The position numbers were made by a program, and so were the translations under genes. 64,000 nucleotides of DNA, from the NCBI RefSeq assembly GCF_009662475.1, contig NZ_CP045571.1, forward strand, positions 1,982,501-2,046,500. The letters are read 5' to 3'. Source of the stretch: Acidithiobacillus thiooxidans ATCC 19377 (GTDB taxonomy: Bacteria; Pseudomonadota; Gammaproteobacteria; Acidithiobacillales; Acidithiobacillaceae). Below are positions 42,917 through 54,193 of this stretch, one piece after another. The first letter of the stretch is position 1; each line of letters starts with the position of its first letter. The notes beneath the pieces were generated by a model. The model worked only from the letters and a program-made list of their open reading frames with translations. It had not been told where the DNA came from and searched no databases.

Positions 42917-43884
42917 TTTCGACCCAGGCGGAATAACTCAGAAGGCAGAACATGACCCAACATGGCAAGAACAATCAATACTAAACCCCATTGTGCCAAT
43001 GTGCCTGGAAGCGCCTCACCCAGCCAAAATATCGATCCTAAAACCGCAAACAATACTTCCCCAGCTTGGGTAGACTCCACGGCAGCAAGACGATCAGGCC
43101 AAGGGTACATTGAGCGGGTTGCATAATAGAACAGCCCCGTAGCCACGACACCAGAGCTGACAGCAATCAGCGCAGCAAGGCCAACCTGCTGCAACGGGGG
43201 CCAGCCGTACTCAGTCTGCCCCCAAATACCCAAAACACACCAAAATGGCAGACTGCCGATGGTCATCCCCAGCATGCGGTCCATGGAACCCACAGCCGGA
43301 TCTATTCTGCTGATAATCATCCGATTACCCAAGGGATAGGCAAAACAGGCCAGCAGTACCGGTAGAGCAATAAACAAGCTATCATGAAAAGTCGTTGTCA
43401 TGAGATGATCCCACAAAATCAATAGCACCCCAAACAGCATTGCCAGTGATATGACAAAAGAACGCCAGGGAAAGCGTCTTGGACATGTTTCCGAATCGTG
43501 ATTCCGACTGATCAATCCATCCAAGAGCATTCCGGCAAGAATCGTAATTTGCCATAATCCCGCAACTAACCAAGCTGGCCCATAAAAAGCGGCTAAGGTC
43601 AAAGGTGCATAAAAAAGACCAAAACCCACCGTTCCCCAAAGCATCCAAAGTATGGGGCGCTTTTTCAGTGAATCCAGCAACGGTCGCTTATTTTTTACAA
43701 ACAGGAATATAACCAAAAGAATGGGCAGTGTGATCAAATAACGTAGGGAAGCAGACCATTGCCAACTGTAACCAGCGTTGTCCAGAGCTTTATTCAGTAC
43801 AAAGGTCACACTGAAAAATAAGGATGAAAGTAATCCCGCGCTGATCGCCAGAGAAAATGAATGCTTGAATTTTTTATCAAACAC
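42913..43884 (-). CDS. EmrE-like multidrug transporter family protein
   Basis: A 323-residue integral membrane protein with about ten transmembrane helices (SLAISAGLLSSLFFSVTFVL, then WLVAGLWQITILAGMLLDGL and VGLAALIAVSSGVVATGLFY). It fits the EmrE/DMT-related efflux family PF13536 better than classical EamA. No substrate can be inferred. It is a single gene with the same direction as the gph-rluC group further right. Confidence 0.75.
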   Translation of the reverse strand: MFDKKFKHSFSLAISAGLLSSLFFSVTFVLNKALDNAGYSWQWSASLRYLITLPILLVIFLFVKNKRPLLDSLKKRPILWMLWGTVGFGLFYAPLTLAAFYGPAWLVAGLWQITILAGMLLDGLISRNHDSETCPRRFPWRSFVISLAMLFGVLLILWDHLMTTTFHDSLFIALPVLLACFAYPLGNRMIISRIDPAVGSMDRMLGMTIGSLPFWCVLGIWGQTEYGWPPLQQVGLAALIAVSSGVVATGLFYYATRSMYPWPDRLAAVESTQAGEVLFAVLGSIFWLGEALPGTLAQWGLVLIVLAMLGHVLPSELFRLGRN

Positions 43885-43989
43885 TTTCCACCCTTTTACC
43901 CGTTGATATTATTAACTCTTTTTATCAGACGCAATGCATCATTGTGTCTCATGGGCCGGACTGGTCTAGTCCTCAACCCATTGATTGAA

Positions 43990-44015
43990 CCGGACCAGCC
44001 TGCTGCCTGGTCCGG
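43990..44015 (-). terminator. Strong hairpin, probable terminator of the rluC-gph group
   Basis: A perfect 9-bp stem (CCGGACCAG and CTGGTCCGG) with an 8-base loop lies about 40 bases beyond the stop of the leftward gene at 44059. Only a weak T-rich stretch follows on the minus strand, so termination may be partial. Confidence 0.5.
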
Positions 44016-44058
44016 GCCCTTATGAGGCAAAATCAGAAACCGTTCATTTTGTGCTGGC

Positions 44059-44271
44059 TCAAGACAGCTCCAGGCGGCGCTCGATGCGGTCTAAGCGTTC
44101 AATCAGACGATCCACGCGCACACTGATGGTGGCTGTGTTCTCTTTGTTATGGGCAATGTCCCGGCGCACACTCGCAACACTGACCTCCAAGGAACCTAAA
44201 CGGGTCACGACTTCTTCCAGCTTGCGCTTGATACGATCTTGCCCGACCTGAAAGCGTTTAATGAATAGCAT
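44059..44271 (-). CDS. Small coiled-coil protein
   Basis: A 70-residue protein made of heptad repeats (IKRKLEEVVTRLGSLEVSVA, then VRVDRLIERLDRIERRLEL). A longer start at 44334 would overlap the phosphatase gene, so 44271 is preferred. The function is unknown; similar short coiled coils appear at the end of many operons. Confidence 0.5.
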   Translation of the reverse strand: MLFIKRFQVGQDRIKRKLEEVVTRLGSLEVSVASVRRDIAHNKENTATISVRVDRLIERLDRIERRLELS

Positions 44272-44281
44272 GAATAAAGCT

Positions 44282-44944
44282 TCAACCAACCTCACGCAGC
44301 AAAAAACTCGGATCAGGCAAGCAAAGCGCCGCACCTGCCTGAGTCAATCGTTGGGTATCATGAACGCCGCAAAGTACCCCTAAAGGCAGCACTCCTGCAG
44401 CTACGGCCATTTCCATATCATGGACGGTATCTCCGACCATGACGGCGGCTTCGGGGGGCAACGCGTAATGATCCAGGAGCTGTTCGAGCATCAGGGGATC
44501 GGGCTTGGAACGGGTTTCGTCCGCACAACGACTGGCACTGATGCGTGCCGCCAGGTGCGGGTTTTCGTTCAGCACCTTGTCCAGACCACGGCGCGCCTTG
44601 CCCGTTGCCACGGCAATTTCAAAACCGGCATCCGCCAGGGCAATGACCGTCTGTTCCACGCCAGGAAAAAGTGGCATATCGACTGCCGGGGTGGCAAAAA
44701 AGCAATTCCGGTACCCCTCCAGAATGCGGGAACGCAAGTTTTCGTCCGCATCGGGGGCGAGAACCGCCAGCGCATCACCAAGGCCTAAGCCAATAATTTC
44801 CTTATATTGCTCTTCACCGCGATCGGCCAGTCCGGCATAAGCGAATGCATGGGCGAGGCATCGGCAAATAGTGGGAATGCTGTCCATCAAAGTGCCGTCC
44901 CAGTCGAAAATAATCAGACGGCGATCCTGCAGCACGGGATTCAT
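44282..44944 (-). CDS. gph: HAD-family phosphatase, phosphoglycolate phosphatase-like
   Basis: A 220-residue HAD hydrolase. Motif I IIFDWDGTLMDS, motif II VATGKARRG, motif III SKPDPLML and motif IV MVGDTVHDMEMA are all present with a helical cap. Its ATG overlaps the rluC stop, a pairing common in Gammaproteobacteria and relatives. The substrate may be 2-phosphoglycolate or another small phosphate. Confidence 0.83.
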   Translation of the reverse strand: MNPVLQDRRLIIFDWDGTLMDSIPTICRCLAHAFAYAGLADRGEEQYKEIIGLGLGDALAVLAPDADENLRSRILEGYRNCFFATPAVDMPLFPGVEQTVIALADAGFEIAVATGKARRGLDKVLNENPHLAARISASRCADETRSKPDPLMLEQLLDHYALPPEAAVMVGDTVHDMEMAVAAGVLPLGVLCGVHDTQRLTQAGAALCLPDPSFLLREVG

Positions 44945-45894
44945 GATTTGGACTCCTGACGTAATTGCTGAAGTAATCCTTCCAGCTCTGCAGGCAACGG
45001 GGCCTGGATATGCATGGGCTGCTGATCACGAGGATGCGTAAAACGAATGCTGACCGCGTGCAGGAACAGGCGGCGCAAACCCAGACTGCGCATGCGCTGA
45101 TTGAAAGCCGCGTCGCCATATTTTTCATCACCCGCCACCGGGTGTTCTATGGCCTGTAGATGAACCCGGATCTGGTGAGTGCGCCCGGTATCCAGATCGG
45201 CCTGCAATAAAGCCGCACCCGGGAAATGCTCCAGCAACGTAAACCGCGTATGTGCGGGTTTGCCCTCGACCGGATCCACCCGCACCATGCGTTCTCCCGA
45301 TTGCAGGGTATTTTTGCGCAAGGCCAAGCGCACGGAGCGCGTCTTGTCTTTCCAGTCACCCAGGGTCAGGGCCAGATATTGTTTTTCCATCTGCCCCTGA
45401 CGCATTGCCTCATGCAGCGCCCGCAGTGCCGAGCGCTTTTTGCTGAGTACCAGACAACCGGAAGTGTCGCGATCCAGGCGATGCACCAGTTCCAGTTCGC
45501 GGGCTTCAGGCCGCAGTTGGCGCAGGGCTTCAATAATGCCCCAGCTCAAACCGGAACCGCCATGAACTGCGAGGCCACTGGGTTTGTTCAGTACCAGGAC
45601 ATGGCTGTCTTCAAAAAGAACCGCCGATTCCAGTTGTCCGCGCAGATGGGCAGGAAGAATGGCCGGATCACTCGGCTCAGCAACGCGCACCGGCGGCAGG
45701 CGCAGCACATCGCCAACAGCAATGTGGTAATGCGGCCGCGCCCGGCCTTTATTGACCCGCACTTCGCCACTACGAAGGATTTTGTAGATGTGGGAACGGG
45801 GCACGCCCTTCATGACCCGCAGGAGGAAATTGTCGAGACGCTGGCCCGCATCCGCATCGGTCACCAGCCACTGTCGCACTCCGTTTTCCGCCAT
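44941..45894 (-). CDS. rluC: 23S rRNA pseudouridine synthase RluC
   Basis: A 317-residue protein with an S4 domain (QRLDNFLLRVMKGVPRSHIY) and the RluA-type catalytic domain with HRLDRDTSGCLVLSKK, whose Asp is the catalytic residue. It diverges from rne across 198 bases, the conserved rne-rluC arrangement, and modifies 23S rRNA uridines. Confidence 0.9.
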   Translation of the reverse strand: MAENGVRQWLVTDADAGQRLDNFLLRVMKGVPRSHIYKILRSGEVRVNKGRARPHYHIAVGDVLRLPPVRVAEPSDPAILPAHLRGQLESAVLFEDSHVLVLNKPSGLAVHGGSGLSWGIIEALRQLRPEARELELVHRLDRDTSGCLVLSKKRSALRALHEAMRQGQMEKQYLALTLGDWKDKTRSVRLALRKNTLQSGERMVRVDPVEGKPAHTRFTLLEHFPGAALLQADLDTGRTHQIRVHLQAIEHPVAGDEKYGDAAFNQRMRSLGLRRLFLHAVSIRFTHPRDQQPMHIQAPLPAELEGLLQQLRQESKS

Positions 45895-45921
45895 ATTTTC
45901 ACCGCCCCTGCATTTTTTCGA

Positions 45922-45951
45922 TTGCGATTCTATTCTTTTATGGCATATATT
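45922..45951 (+). promoter_or_regulatory. Candidate rne promoter
   Basis: TTGCGA (45922-45927) and TATATT (45946-45951) are 18 bases apart in the divergent rluC-rne gap. This leaves a leader of about 135 bases before rne, where autoregulation could act as in E. coli. Confidence 0.4.
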
Positions 45952-46092
45952 GCGACTGAGGACGCTGCGCTAACAGAGTGCGGCCCCCATTTTAGCATCG
46001 AAGGGCAAGCCTTTCGGTCCCAATTACAAACGCTGCGCTCCCCGGCCTGCTTGATTGAGCATGTGGGTTGAGCGCCGGAGAAAGAAGAACTT

Positions 46093-48558
46093 ATGAAAAG
46101 GATGTTGATTAACGCTACCCATGCAGAGGAGTTGCGGGTGGCTTTGGTAGATGGTCAAAAACTCCTCGACCTGGATATTGAACGCGCCTACAAGGAACAA
46201 AAAAAGAGCAACATCTACAAGGGCAGAATCACCCGCGTAGAGCCCAGTCTGGAGGCGGCTTTTGTCGATTATGGGGCCGAGCGTCACGGCTTTCTGCCGC
46301 TCAAGGAAATTGCCCGGGAATACTTCCAGCAACAGGAATCCGGCCAGGGCCGCAAGCGTATTCAAGAGCTGATTCGCGAAGGTCAGGAAGTCATTGTTCA
46401 GGTGGACAAGGAAGAGCGCTCCAGCAAGGGGGCCGCCCTCACCACCTTTGTCAGTCTGGCTGGTCGCTATCTGGTCCTGATGCCCAATAATCCCAGGGCG
46501 GGCGGCGTTTCCCGACGCATTGAGGGCGATGATCGCACCCAGATTCGTCAGCACCTTCAACTTCTCGACATTCCCGAAAATATGGGTGTTATTGCCCGTA
46601 CTGCTGGCATTGGTCAAGAACTTGAGGCGCTGCATCGTGATCTCGAATACCTGAAACAAATCTGGCAGGCCATTGTCGATACGGCCGCACCCCGTGCCGC
46701 CCCTTTTCTGATTTACCAGGAAGGGAATGTGGTCGTCCGGGCCCTGCGCGATCACTTTTCGGAAGATTTTGGTGAAGTCCTCATTGATGAGGAAGGCGCC
46801 TATAACGCTGCCGTGCAGTTTATGGGCGCCATGATGCCGAAAATGGTGCACCGCCTGAAACATTACGATAATGACGTGCCCCTCTTCAGCCGCTATCAAA
46901 TTGAACAACAGATTGAATCGGCATTCAGTCGGGAAGTGCGGCTGGAGTCGGGCGGGGCCATTGTCATTGATCATACCGAGGCGCTGGTTGCCGTGGACGT
47001 CAATTCCGGCCGTTCCACCAAGGGTCAGGATATTGCCGAAACCGCTTTCCGCACCAATCTGGAAGCGGCGGAAGAAATCGCCCGGCAAATCCGTCTGCGG
47101 GATCTGGGTGGCCTGATTGTGGTGGACTTCATTGATATGGAGTCTCCTAAACATCAACGTGAAGTGGAAGGCAAGCTCAAGGAAGCCCTCAAGCTGGATC
47201 GGGCGCGGGTACAGCTCGGCCGTATTTCCCGCTTTGGTTTGATGGAAATGTCCCGGCAGCGGCTGGGAGCCAGCCTGGAAGAAGCTTCTACGGAACCCTG
47301 CCCGCGTTGTAATGGTACGGGCCAGATTCGCGGCTGTGAGGCGACCAGCATGCATGTGCTGCGCTTACTGCAGGAAGAATGCATGAAACCCGGTCCTGCT
47401 GAAGTGCAGTGTGAAGTACCGGTGGATGTGGCCGTTTATCTGCTCAACGAGAAACGTCTGCCGATTCTCGAACTTGAGGCAAAAACAGAAACCCGCATTG
47501 TCATCATTCCCAAGCCGGAGCTGGTAACCCCGCACTACAACATTGAGCGCACCCGCATGGAGGCGAGCGCCACGCGGACTTTGCCACAAAACCTGAACAA
47601 TGCTTTACCCGCACGTCCCAGCCGCCCTGGTACCGAATCTGCGGCGCTCAGTCCGCTGACTGCGCCACCACCGCCCGACGTTCTTCCCCCGCTCCGCACT
47701 CCGGCGCCAGCAGCCAAAAGCAAAAATACTGGCAGCAGCAACAAGGCTGCCGCGCCCGAAGAGGGGATTCTCGCCCGTCTGGTACGCGCTTTGGTATCGC
47801 GTTATGTCCCGGTGGACGCAGCTACCTTTCTGGCAGAAAGTAATGGCGGCGAAACGCCGCCTGCTCCTGAAGAGGAAATAGTCGAAGAAAATTCCGGCGA
47901 AGAAAACCGGGGCCGCCGTCGGCGGCGCGGAGGTCGGCGGGCCAGAGCCCGGCGTTCGACCCAGGGTAATCCAGGAGAGAACGAAAACGCTCAGGAAATG
48001 GAGGCCGGGGAAACCACACCGGAAACCACTCATGCAGCGCCTAAAGCAGCAGCCAAAACGCCGGCAAAGCCTGAACAGCCGGCGCCGCGTGAACTGCTGA
48101 TCTATCCCGGGCCGGTTCCTGCCACGGACGACTGGCATCAAATGCTGGTAGCCACTCCGGTGAGCACAGCAGTGCTTAGTGAGAGTCTCGCTACCGAGCC
48201 TGCTGGCATTGCAGCTGCCGAGGAAGCGCCAGCGGAAGCTCATGAAGAAACCCGGGCGGAAACATTGGAAGCAGTGGAGATACAGCCTGATTCAGCCCCT
48301 GAAACCACGAGCTCCATAACAGAGTCCGTCCAGTCCTCTGATTCTGAAGCAGCAGAGCTCTCTGCAGAGCCAGTGACTGCGCTGGCGGAACCTTCTGCCA
48401 CCGGGAGCTCCTCATCAGCAGCGACGGCAACCAGTCCTGAAGACTGGCATTTGCCGCTGTTTACTGAAACGGCAGCAACAGCGGCTGTTTCAGTAGGGGA
48501 CGTTGCAGAAAGTGTTGAAGACCCCGGTCAGCAGTCCCTGCCACTTAACGACGATTAA
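46093..48558 (+). CDS. rne: Ribonuclease E
   Basis: An 821-residue endoribonuclease. The N-terminal catalytic part has the S1 domain ([20 protein letters not shown]), the DNase-like metal site ([15 protein letters not shown], then [12 protein letters not shown]) and the zinc-link CPRCNGTG near residue 404. The C-terminal part (from about 490) is disordered, rich in Pro, Ala and Glu, with an Arg block ([17 protein letters not shown]) for RNA binding. It is shorter than E. coli RNase E (1061 residues). It is the central mRNA decay and rRNA/tRNA processing enzyme. Confidence 0.95.
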   Translation: MKRMLINATHAEELRVALVDGQKLLDLDIERAYKEQKKSNIYKGRITRVEPSLEAAFVDYGAERHGFLPLKEIAREYFQQQESGQGRKRIQELIREGQEVIVQVDKEERSSKGAALTTFVSLAGRYLVLMPNNPRAGGVSRRIEGDDRTQIRQHLQLLDIPENMGVIARTAGIGQELEALHRDLEYLKQIWQAIVDTAAPRAAPFLIYQEGNVVVRALRDHFSEDFGEVLIDEEGAYNAAVQFMGAMMPKMVHRLKHYDNDVPLFSRYQIEQQIESAFSREVRLESGGAIVIDHTEALVAVDVNSGRSTKGQDIAETAFRTNLEAAEEIARQIRLRDLGGLIVVDFIDMESPKHQREVEGKLKEALKLDRARVQLGRISRFGLMEMSRQRLGASLEEASTEPCPRCNGTGQIRGCEATSMHVLRLLQEECMKPGPAEVQCEVPVDVAVYLLNEKRLPILELEAKTETRIVIIPKPELVTPHYNIERTRMEASATRTLPQNLNNALPARPSRPGTESAALSPLTAPPPPDVLPPLRTPAPAAKSKNTGSSNKAAAPEEGILARLVRALVSRYVPVDAATFLAESNGGETPPAPEEEIVEENSGEENRGRRRRRGGRRARARRSTQGNPGENENAQEMEAGETTPETTHAAPKAAAKTPAKPEQPAPRELLIYPGPVPATDDWHQMLVATPVSTAVLSESLATEPAGIAAAEEAPAEAHEETRAETLEAVEIQPDSAPETTSSITESVQSSDSEAAELSAEPVTALAEPSATGSSSSAATATSPEDWHLPLFTETAATAAVSVGDVAESVEDPGQQSLPLNDD

Positions 48559-48585
48559 TTCGTAAAGCGGCTACTGCTCGGCAAT

Positions 48586-49986
48586 TCAGGCTCCCTGCCG
48601 TCGCCAACTGGTGCCGGCAGGGCCATCTTCCAGAATAATCCCTGCAGCAGCCAATTCCGCACGAATGGCATCTGCACCCGCGAAATCTTTTTTCTGGCGG
48701 GCGGCAAGGCGGGCCGCTATGCGCTCTTCAATCCAGGCATTATCGCTTTCATTGGAACCCCGGAAATAGCTTTCCGGGTCTTCCTGCAATATTCCCAGCA
48801 TGGCTGCCAGTTCGCGCAGGAGGGTGGCCAAGGGTGCTGCCACTTCGCTTTGCTCATCTCGCAAGCGATTGACTTCCCGGGCAAGATCAAAAAGGGTGGC
48901 GAGCGCCGCCGGCGTATGAAAATCATCACTCATGGCGTTATGAAAACGCTCCCGCCATTCACTGCCCAATTCAGTCACAATGTGACGTGCTGGCATGCCG
49001 CGCAGCGCCGTGTACAGGCGCGTCAATCCGGCACGGGCCTGCTCCAGCCCTTCTTCACTGTAATGCAAGGGACTGCGATATTGGCTGGAAAGAATAAAAA
49101 AGCGCAGCACTTCGCCTGAAAAAAGAGGCAGAAGCTCGCGCACCGTTAAAAAGTTATTCAAGGACTTGGACATTTTTTCGTCATTGATGCGCACAAAGCC
49201 GTTATGCATCCAATAGTGGGCAAAAGCGCAGCCTGCCCCCTGGGATTGGGCAATTTCATTTTCATGGTGCGGAAACTGCAAATCGGCGCCGCCACCATGA
49301 ATGTCAAAAGTGCAGCCCAAGGCATCTGCAGACATGGCCGAACACTCTATATGCCAGCCGGGCCGACCCTCACCCCAGGGTGAAGACCAGGAGGGTTCAT
49401 CGGGCTTGACCGCTTTCCAGAGGGCAAAATCCAGGGGATCGCGTTTATCTTCGCCCAACTCCACGCGCGCGCCCGAAATGAGTTCATCAATGGATTTGCC
49501 CGAAAGCTTTCCATATTCCGGAAAACTGCGCACGGCGTAATACACATCGCCGTTGGCAGCTGCATAGGCATGTCCCCGTTCAATCAACTCGGCAATCATG
49601 TTTTGCATGGCGCCTACATGCTCCGTAGCACGCGGCTCCAGGTCCGGCTTCTGGCAGAGCAAGGCGGCTTCATCGGCGTGCATGGCCTCAATGAAACGCG
49701 CGGTCAGCGCCTGAATAGACTCGCCCTGTTCCAGAGCACGACGGATAATCTTGTCGTCAATATCGGTAATATTACGTACATAGGTCACTTTCATGCCCCG
49801 TGCCCGTAAATAACGCACCACCGTATCAAAAGTGACCATGACCCGGGCGTGACCCAGATGACAGTAGTCATAGACTGTCATGCCACAAACATAAATACCC
49901 ACCTGCCCCGGCGTTGCCGGTTCCAGAATGGTCTTGTCACGCTGCAGGGAGTCGTAAAGAGTAATAGATGGCAGGGATGGCGACAT
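48586..49986 (-). CDS. cysS: Cysteinyl-tRNA synthetase
   Basis: A 466-residue class I synthetase with the HIGH motif as CHLGHARV, the KMSKS motif EKMSKSLNN and zinc ligands in [11 protein letters not shown] and related positions. Its ATG overlaps the stop of gltX by one base (TAATG), so the two synthetases are co-translated. It converges with rne. Confidence 0.96.
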   Translation of the reverse strand: MSPSLPSITLYDSLQRDKTILEPATPGQVGIYVCGMTVYDYCHLGHARVMVTFDTVVRYLRARGMKVTYVRNITDIDDKIIRRALEQGESIQALTARFIEAMHADEAALLCQKPDLEPRATEHVGAMQNMIAELIERGHAYAAANGDVYYAVRSFPEYGKLSGKSIDELISGARVELGEDKRDPLDFALWKAVKPDEPSWSSPWGEGRPGWHIECSAMSADALGCTFDIHGGGADLQFPHHENEIAQSQGAGCAFAHYWMHNGFVRINDEKMSKSLNNFLTVRELLPLFSGEVLRFFILSSQYRSPLHYSEEGLEQARAGLTRLYTALRGMPARHIVTELGSEWRERFHNAMSDDFHTPAALATLFDLAREVNRLRDEQSEVAAPLATLLRELAAMLGILQEDPESYFRGSNESDNAWIEERIAARLAARQKKDFAGADAIRAELAAAGIILEDGPAGTSWRRQGA

Positions 49987-51506
49987 TAATTTCTCGCTTC
50001 AGATAATACGCTGGCGGCAGTATGCAGGCGCTGTTGGGCGCGCTCCATACCGATTAAAGGCAGGAGGGCTGCCAGTTCGGGGCCATGACTGCGTCCTGTC
50101 AAGGCTGCCCGCAGGGGCATAAACAAGGATTTCCCTTTTAATCCACTTTCCTGCTGCAGGGTTTTGGTCCAGATCCGGTAATCTCCGGCTGACTGCTGGA
50201 GGAGCATCGCAGCCAAAGGCCAGAATTCCGCCGGGGTTTCCGCGAGGGCGGCAATTGCTGTGTCTTCTTTTTCCAATGCAGCGAATGCCTCATCGGCAAA
50301 ACAACGTATTAGCCAATCCACGGCGTCTTCGGGAAACAGCACGTTGGCGCGCACTGCGGCGACAAACTGTATTTGCAGATTTTCATCTTCACTAACAGCC
50401 TTCAAAATTTTTTCCCGTAATCCATTTTCAATATCGGATAGGTTGGCGGCAAGCAGACGCTTCCATAGCTGTGCATCGTTCAACGCATACTGCAGATCCC
50501 GCCACTCCCATAGCTGTGTGTCGCTCAACGCCTGCAGTGCCAGACGCTGCCAATGCTGAAGCTGAACGACATCAAAATGCCCCGGCGCGCGGCTTATTTT
50601 TTCCACCGAAAAGCCCGCAGCCAGAGCCTGATCATCCAGCAAGTCAGTTTCCGCATAATGATGACCGAGACGGGCCAGATAATTGCGCACCGCCTCCGGA
50701 AGATAGCCGTAAAATTGCAGATCACGCAAACTGGCCGCGCCGTGGCGTTTGGACAGCGGCTGACCATCACTACCCAGCAGAAGGGGCAGATGGGCATATT
50801 CGGGTACGGGCAAGTCCAACGCCTGCAAAATCAGAATCTGACGCGGGGTATTGCTGAGATGATCCTCTCCGCGCAACACCAGATTTACCCCCATCAGGGC
50901 GTCATCCAGCGCATTGGCGAAGAAAAAGGCCGGACTGCCATCACTGCGGCGAATGACAAAATCACCCAGATCAGCCAAGGCATAGCTGCGCTCACCCCAG
51001 ACCCGGTCGGGCACGGTCAACATTCCCGAGTCGGGCACCCGATAGCGCAACACCGGCTGAATACTCCTGGCTTCAAGATCACTGCGCTGCCCCTCATTCA
51101 GATGCCGACAACGTCCGCCATAGCGCGGTGACTTGCCGGAAGCCCGTTGCACCGCCCGTTCTGCGGCCAGATCCTCGGCACTGCAATAACAAGGATAAGC
51201 CTGTCCTGTTTCCAGCAGAGCTTCGTAGTATTTTTGATAAATATCCAGGCGTTCCATCTGCCGGTAAGGACCCACCGGGCCGCCTATGTCGGGGCCTTCA
51301 TCCCAGTTCAGACCCAGCCAGCGCAGGTCTTCCAACAGGGCTTTTTCATAAATTTGCGGTGAGCGGGACTGGTCTGTATCTTCCAGCCGCAGAACGAAAC
51401 GACCCGCAACAGCTCGTGCTGCCAACCAGGCAAACAAGGCGGTGCGGGCGTTTCCCAGATGAAGATAGCCGGTGGGGCTGGGGGCGAAGCGACTCTTGAG
51501 ATTCAT
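49986..51506 (-). CDS. gltX: Glutamyl-tRNA synthetase
   Basis: A 506-residue class I synthetase with [20 protein letters not shown] (HIGH region) and [10 protein letters not shown] (KMSKS region), plus the C-terminal anticodon-binding helices. The ATG at 51506 (MNLKSRF) is the usual family start; ATG 51527 is an alternative. Acidithiobacillus often has two GluRS types; which one this is cannot be decided here. Confidence 0.94.
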   Translation of the reverse strand: MNLKSRFAPSPTGYLHLGNARTALFAWLAARAVAGRFVLRLEDTDQSRSPQIYEKALLEDLRWLGLNWDEGPDIGGPVGPYRQMERLDIYQKYYEALLETGQAYPCYCSAEDLAAERAVQRASGKSPRYGGRCRHLNEGQRSDLEARSIQPVLRYRVPDSGMLTVPDRVWGERSYALADLGDFVIRRSDGSPAFFFANALDDALMGVNLVLRGEDHLSNTPRQILILQALDLPVPEYAHLPLLLGSDGQPLSKRHGAASLRDLQFYGYLPEAVRNYLARLGHHYAETDLLDDQALAAGFSVEKISRAPGHFDVVQLQHWQRLALQALSDTQLWEWRDLQYALNDAQLWKRLLAANLSDIENGLREKILKAVSEDENLQIQFVAAVRANVLFPEDAVDWLIRCFADEAFAALEKEDTAIAALAETPAEFWPLAAMLLQQSAGDYRIWTKTLQQESGLKGKSLFMPLRAALTGRSHGPELAALLPLIGMERAQQRLHTAASVLSEARN

Positions 51507-51622
51507 GGTGGTATAGTATTGCGCCATAAGCCGTCTCGCAATGACAAAACGGCAACAGGATACTTGGTAAAAGGCAGTCTCCTCTCTCTTTTGCCAAGCA
51601 TTCAGGAAATGGAAGAAATAGC

Positions 51623-54118
51623 ATGGCTCAAACTGGCAGCCCCCGTGCGCGTGGCAAGGCACCCAAACGTCCTCGTTATGGACGCTGGATTTTGTTAATC
51701 ATCGCGCTGATCATCATCAATAATTTCATTGGGATCAGCATTTATGTGTATCGCATCTGGGAAACCCTGCCGCCCGTTCATGAGCTGAAAGAATGGCATC
51801 CCGATGAACCTCTGCGGATTTATGCGGCGGACGGGTCGTTGCTCCAGGAAGTCGGTCCGCAAATGCGCTATGCCCTGCCGATTGACCAGATTCCGGTCAA
51901 ATTGCAGGAATCTTTCATATCTGCAGAGAACGCCCGTTTTTACAGTAATAATCCACTGTACTATCCGGTCAGCTATCCGGGCATCATACGTGCGGCGCTG
52001 GTCGACCTGATCCATATGTCTCCTGTACAGGGGGCCAGCACCATCCCCGAGCAGGTTGCCCGTAATTTTTACCTTACACCACAAAAAACCATCACCCGTA
52101 AAATTGCGGAAATTTTACTGGCTTACAAACTGGCGGACCACTTCAGTCACAAACAGATTCTGGAACTGTATCTCAATAAAATTTATCTGGGTCAGGGGGC
52201 CTACGGCGTTCAGGCTGCCGCCCGCACGTATTACGGCAAGAGTGTCGAACAACTGACATTGGGGGAAATGGCCACCATTGCCGGACTCCCGCCAGCACCC
52301 TCGGTACTGAATCCAGTCATGAATCCGGATCTTGCCAAAAAACGCCGCGCTTATGTTCTGAAACGTCTGGTCAATCGCGGTTATATTACCAGGGCTGAAG
52401 CCGCCAAGGCCAATGCTGAACCTGTTCTATCCCGTTTCCATGCCCAGGCTTCGGATAGTGCTCCTTACGTCACCGACTGGATCGCAAGCTGGCTGACCCA
52501 GCAATTTGGCAGTGATTTCACCTATCGCTCAGGACTCAAGGTCTATACCAGCATCATTCCCAAAGATCAGATTGCCGCCAACGAAGCCGTAGCCGTAGGA
52601 CTGGAAAACTACGATATGGGACTTTCCAGCATGGACCCGAAAATCTATCGTGGGCCTGTTGCCCGTTTGAGTGGCGATGCCCTGCAAACGGCCCTTACCG
52701 GAAAGCGTCCCGATGCCCTCCCGCCTCATGACCCGGCCAACCTGAAATGGGGGGTAGTCATCACTGCCAATAGCAAAACGGCTACGGTTTCACTGGAGGG
52801 CAAGAAAAACATCAACATGACCCTGCGTGATGTGCGCTGGGCCCGTCTGCGTTTCAACAGTCCCCTGCCCAGTCAGGTCGATAGTGTTTTACATAGTGGC
52901 GACCTGATCTGGCTGCGTCCCTACGTTCATGCGATGACCGCTGGTGCCGGGCAGGAATGGGGTGCCAATGTCTGGTCTTCCGCTGGAAAGGATCCGGGAT
53001 GGCAGCTTACCCAGATTCCAAAGGTACAGGGCGCGCTGGTCAGTCTCGATAGCCGCAACGGCGCTATTCACGCGATGGTGGGCGGGTTCAGCTACGAACT
53101 CAGCCACTTCAATCGTGCGGTATTTGCCTATCGGCAACCCGGCTCAGGCTTCAAACCTTTTGTCTATGCAGCAGCCATGGATGCACCGGCACTGCTAGCA
53201 TCCGGTCAAAGCACTTACATGACGCCCCAGACCCCCATACCGGATACCCCTCTGTCCATCACCCTGCCCGATGGGCAGGTTTATGCGCCGACCAACTACA
53301 GCAAGCAGTTCTCGAACACGCCCATACCGGTATGGTCCAATCTGGCGTACTCCCACAACGTGCCCAGTGTCCGCATTTTGATGGATATTGGCATCCCCTA
53401 CGCCGCCCAGTATGTGCAGCGTTTCGGGTTTCCTGCCAAGCAGGTTCCAGAGGTACCTTCCATGGTTCTGGGTGCCGGAGATTACAGCCCGCTGCAAATG
53501 GCCAGAGCCTATTCGGTATTTTCCAGCGGTGGTTTTCTACCCCACCCTTATCTTATTACCAAAATCGTCAATGGTCGGGGAACCCAGATTTCCTTACTGA
53601 ACTGCCCCATGGGTTATGCTCCCCCACCCCAACAGACAGCCATACCGCCAGGCGTCGCCTATTTGATGACGCAAATGATGCAGCAGGTCATTAAAATTGG
53701 TACGGGTGTGGCAGCGCAAAGCCTCGGACGTAATGATATTGCCGGCAAAACCGGTACCACCAACAATGAAAACAACGCCTGGTTCAATGGTTTCAGTCCA
53801 CGCATGACCACCAGCGTCTGGGTGGGTTATGACGACAACCATACCATGGGACGCTGGGCAGCCGGGGCACGTGAAGCCTTGCCGATCTGGATTCACTACA
53901 TGCGTACCGCTATGGCGGGATATCCGGCGACGGGCTTTTTCCGTCCTCCTTCGGTCACCGGGCCCACTATCAGTGGCGGCAGCAACGTCATCGGGGTCAG
54001 TGATTATCTGGCGGGTTACCCCCCCATTGCGCCCACTTCTTCCACGGCTTCAACCAGTAGCGGTGCAGGAACGGATACGGGGAGTAAATTGATGGATACT
54101 ATCAAGAACCTTTTCTGA
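51623..54118 (+). CDS. Class A penicillin-binding protein (PBP1-type)
   Basis: An 831-residue bifunctional peptidoglycan synthase. It has one N-terminal membrane anchor (ILLIIALIIINNFIGISIYV) and a glycosyltransferase domain with SAENARFYSNN (catalytic Glu), GASTIPEQVARNFYL and KIYLGQGAYGVQAAA. The transpeptidase domain has SGFK (active Ser), SHN and KTGTT. The glycosyltransferase motif EDxxFxxH is altered to AENARFY. It diverges from gltX and is followed by a strong hairpin. Confidence 0.93.
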   Translation: MAQTGSPRARGKAPKRPRYGRWILLIIALIIINNFIGISIYVYRIWETLPPVHELKEWHPDEPLRIYAADGSLLQEVGPQMRYALPIDQIPVKLQESFISAENARFYSNNPLYYPVSYPGIIRAALVDLIHMSPVQGASTIPEQVARNFYLTPQKTITRKIAEILLAYKLADHFSHKQILELYLNKIYLGQGAYGVQAAARTYYGKSVEQLTLGEMATIAGLPPAPSVLNPVMNPDLAKKRRAYVLKRLVNRGYITRAEAAKANAEPVLSRFHAQASDSAPYVTDWIASWLTQQFGSDFTYRSGLKVYTSIIPKDQIAANEAVAVGLENYDMGLSSMDPKIYRGPVARLSGDALQTALTGKRPDALPPHDPANLKWGVVITANSKTATVSLEGKKNINMTLRDVRWARLRFNSPLPSQVDSVLHSGDLIWLRPYVHAMTAGAGQEWGANVWSSAGKDPGWQLTQIPKVQGALVSLDSRNGAIHAMVGGFSYELSHFNRAVFAYRQPGSGFKPFVYAAAMDAPALLASGQSTYMTPQTPIPDTPLSITLPDGQVYAPTNYSKQFSNTPIPVWSNLAYSHNVPSVRILMDIGIPYAAQYVQRFGFPAKQVPEVPSMVLGAGDYSPLQMARAYSVFSSGGFLPHPYLITKIVNGRGTQISLLNCPMGYAPPPQQTAIPPGVAYLMTQMMQQVIKIGTGVAAQSLGRNDIAGKTGTTNNENNAWFNGFSPRMTTSVWVGYDDNHTMGRWAAGAREALPIWIHYMRTAMAGYPATGFFRPPSVTGPTISGGSNVIGVSDYLAGYPPIAPTSSTASTSSGAGTDTGSKLMDTIKNLF

Positions 54119-54123
54119 GGAAC

Positions 54124-54164
54124 GCCGCTTGCAGCAGACGATAATTTATCTGCTGGTTAGCGGC
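54124..54164 (+). terminator. Long hairpin after the PBP gene
   Basis: GCCGCT (54124-54129) with AGCGGC (54159-54164) and an inner CAGCAGA/TCTGCTG pairing enclose a 10-base AT-rich loop, followed by TTGGTTTAT. It lies between the PBP and photolyase genes and probably ends transcription of the former. Confidence 0.6.
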
Positions 54165-54193
54165 TTGGTTTATCTACTCTATGGGGCTACAGG

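Noticed and set aside
46024-47355. 443-residue frame opposite to rne
   Set aside because: Antisense shadow of the conserved catalytic part of RNase E.
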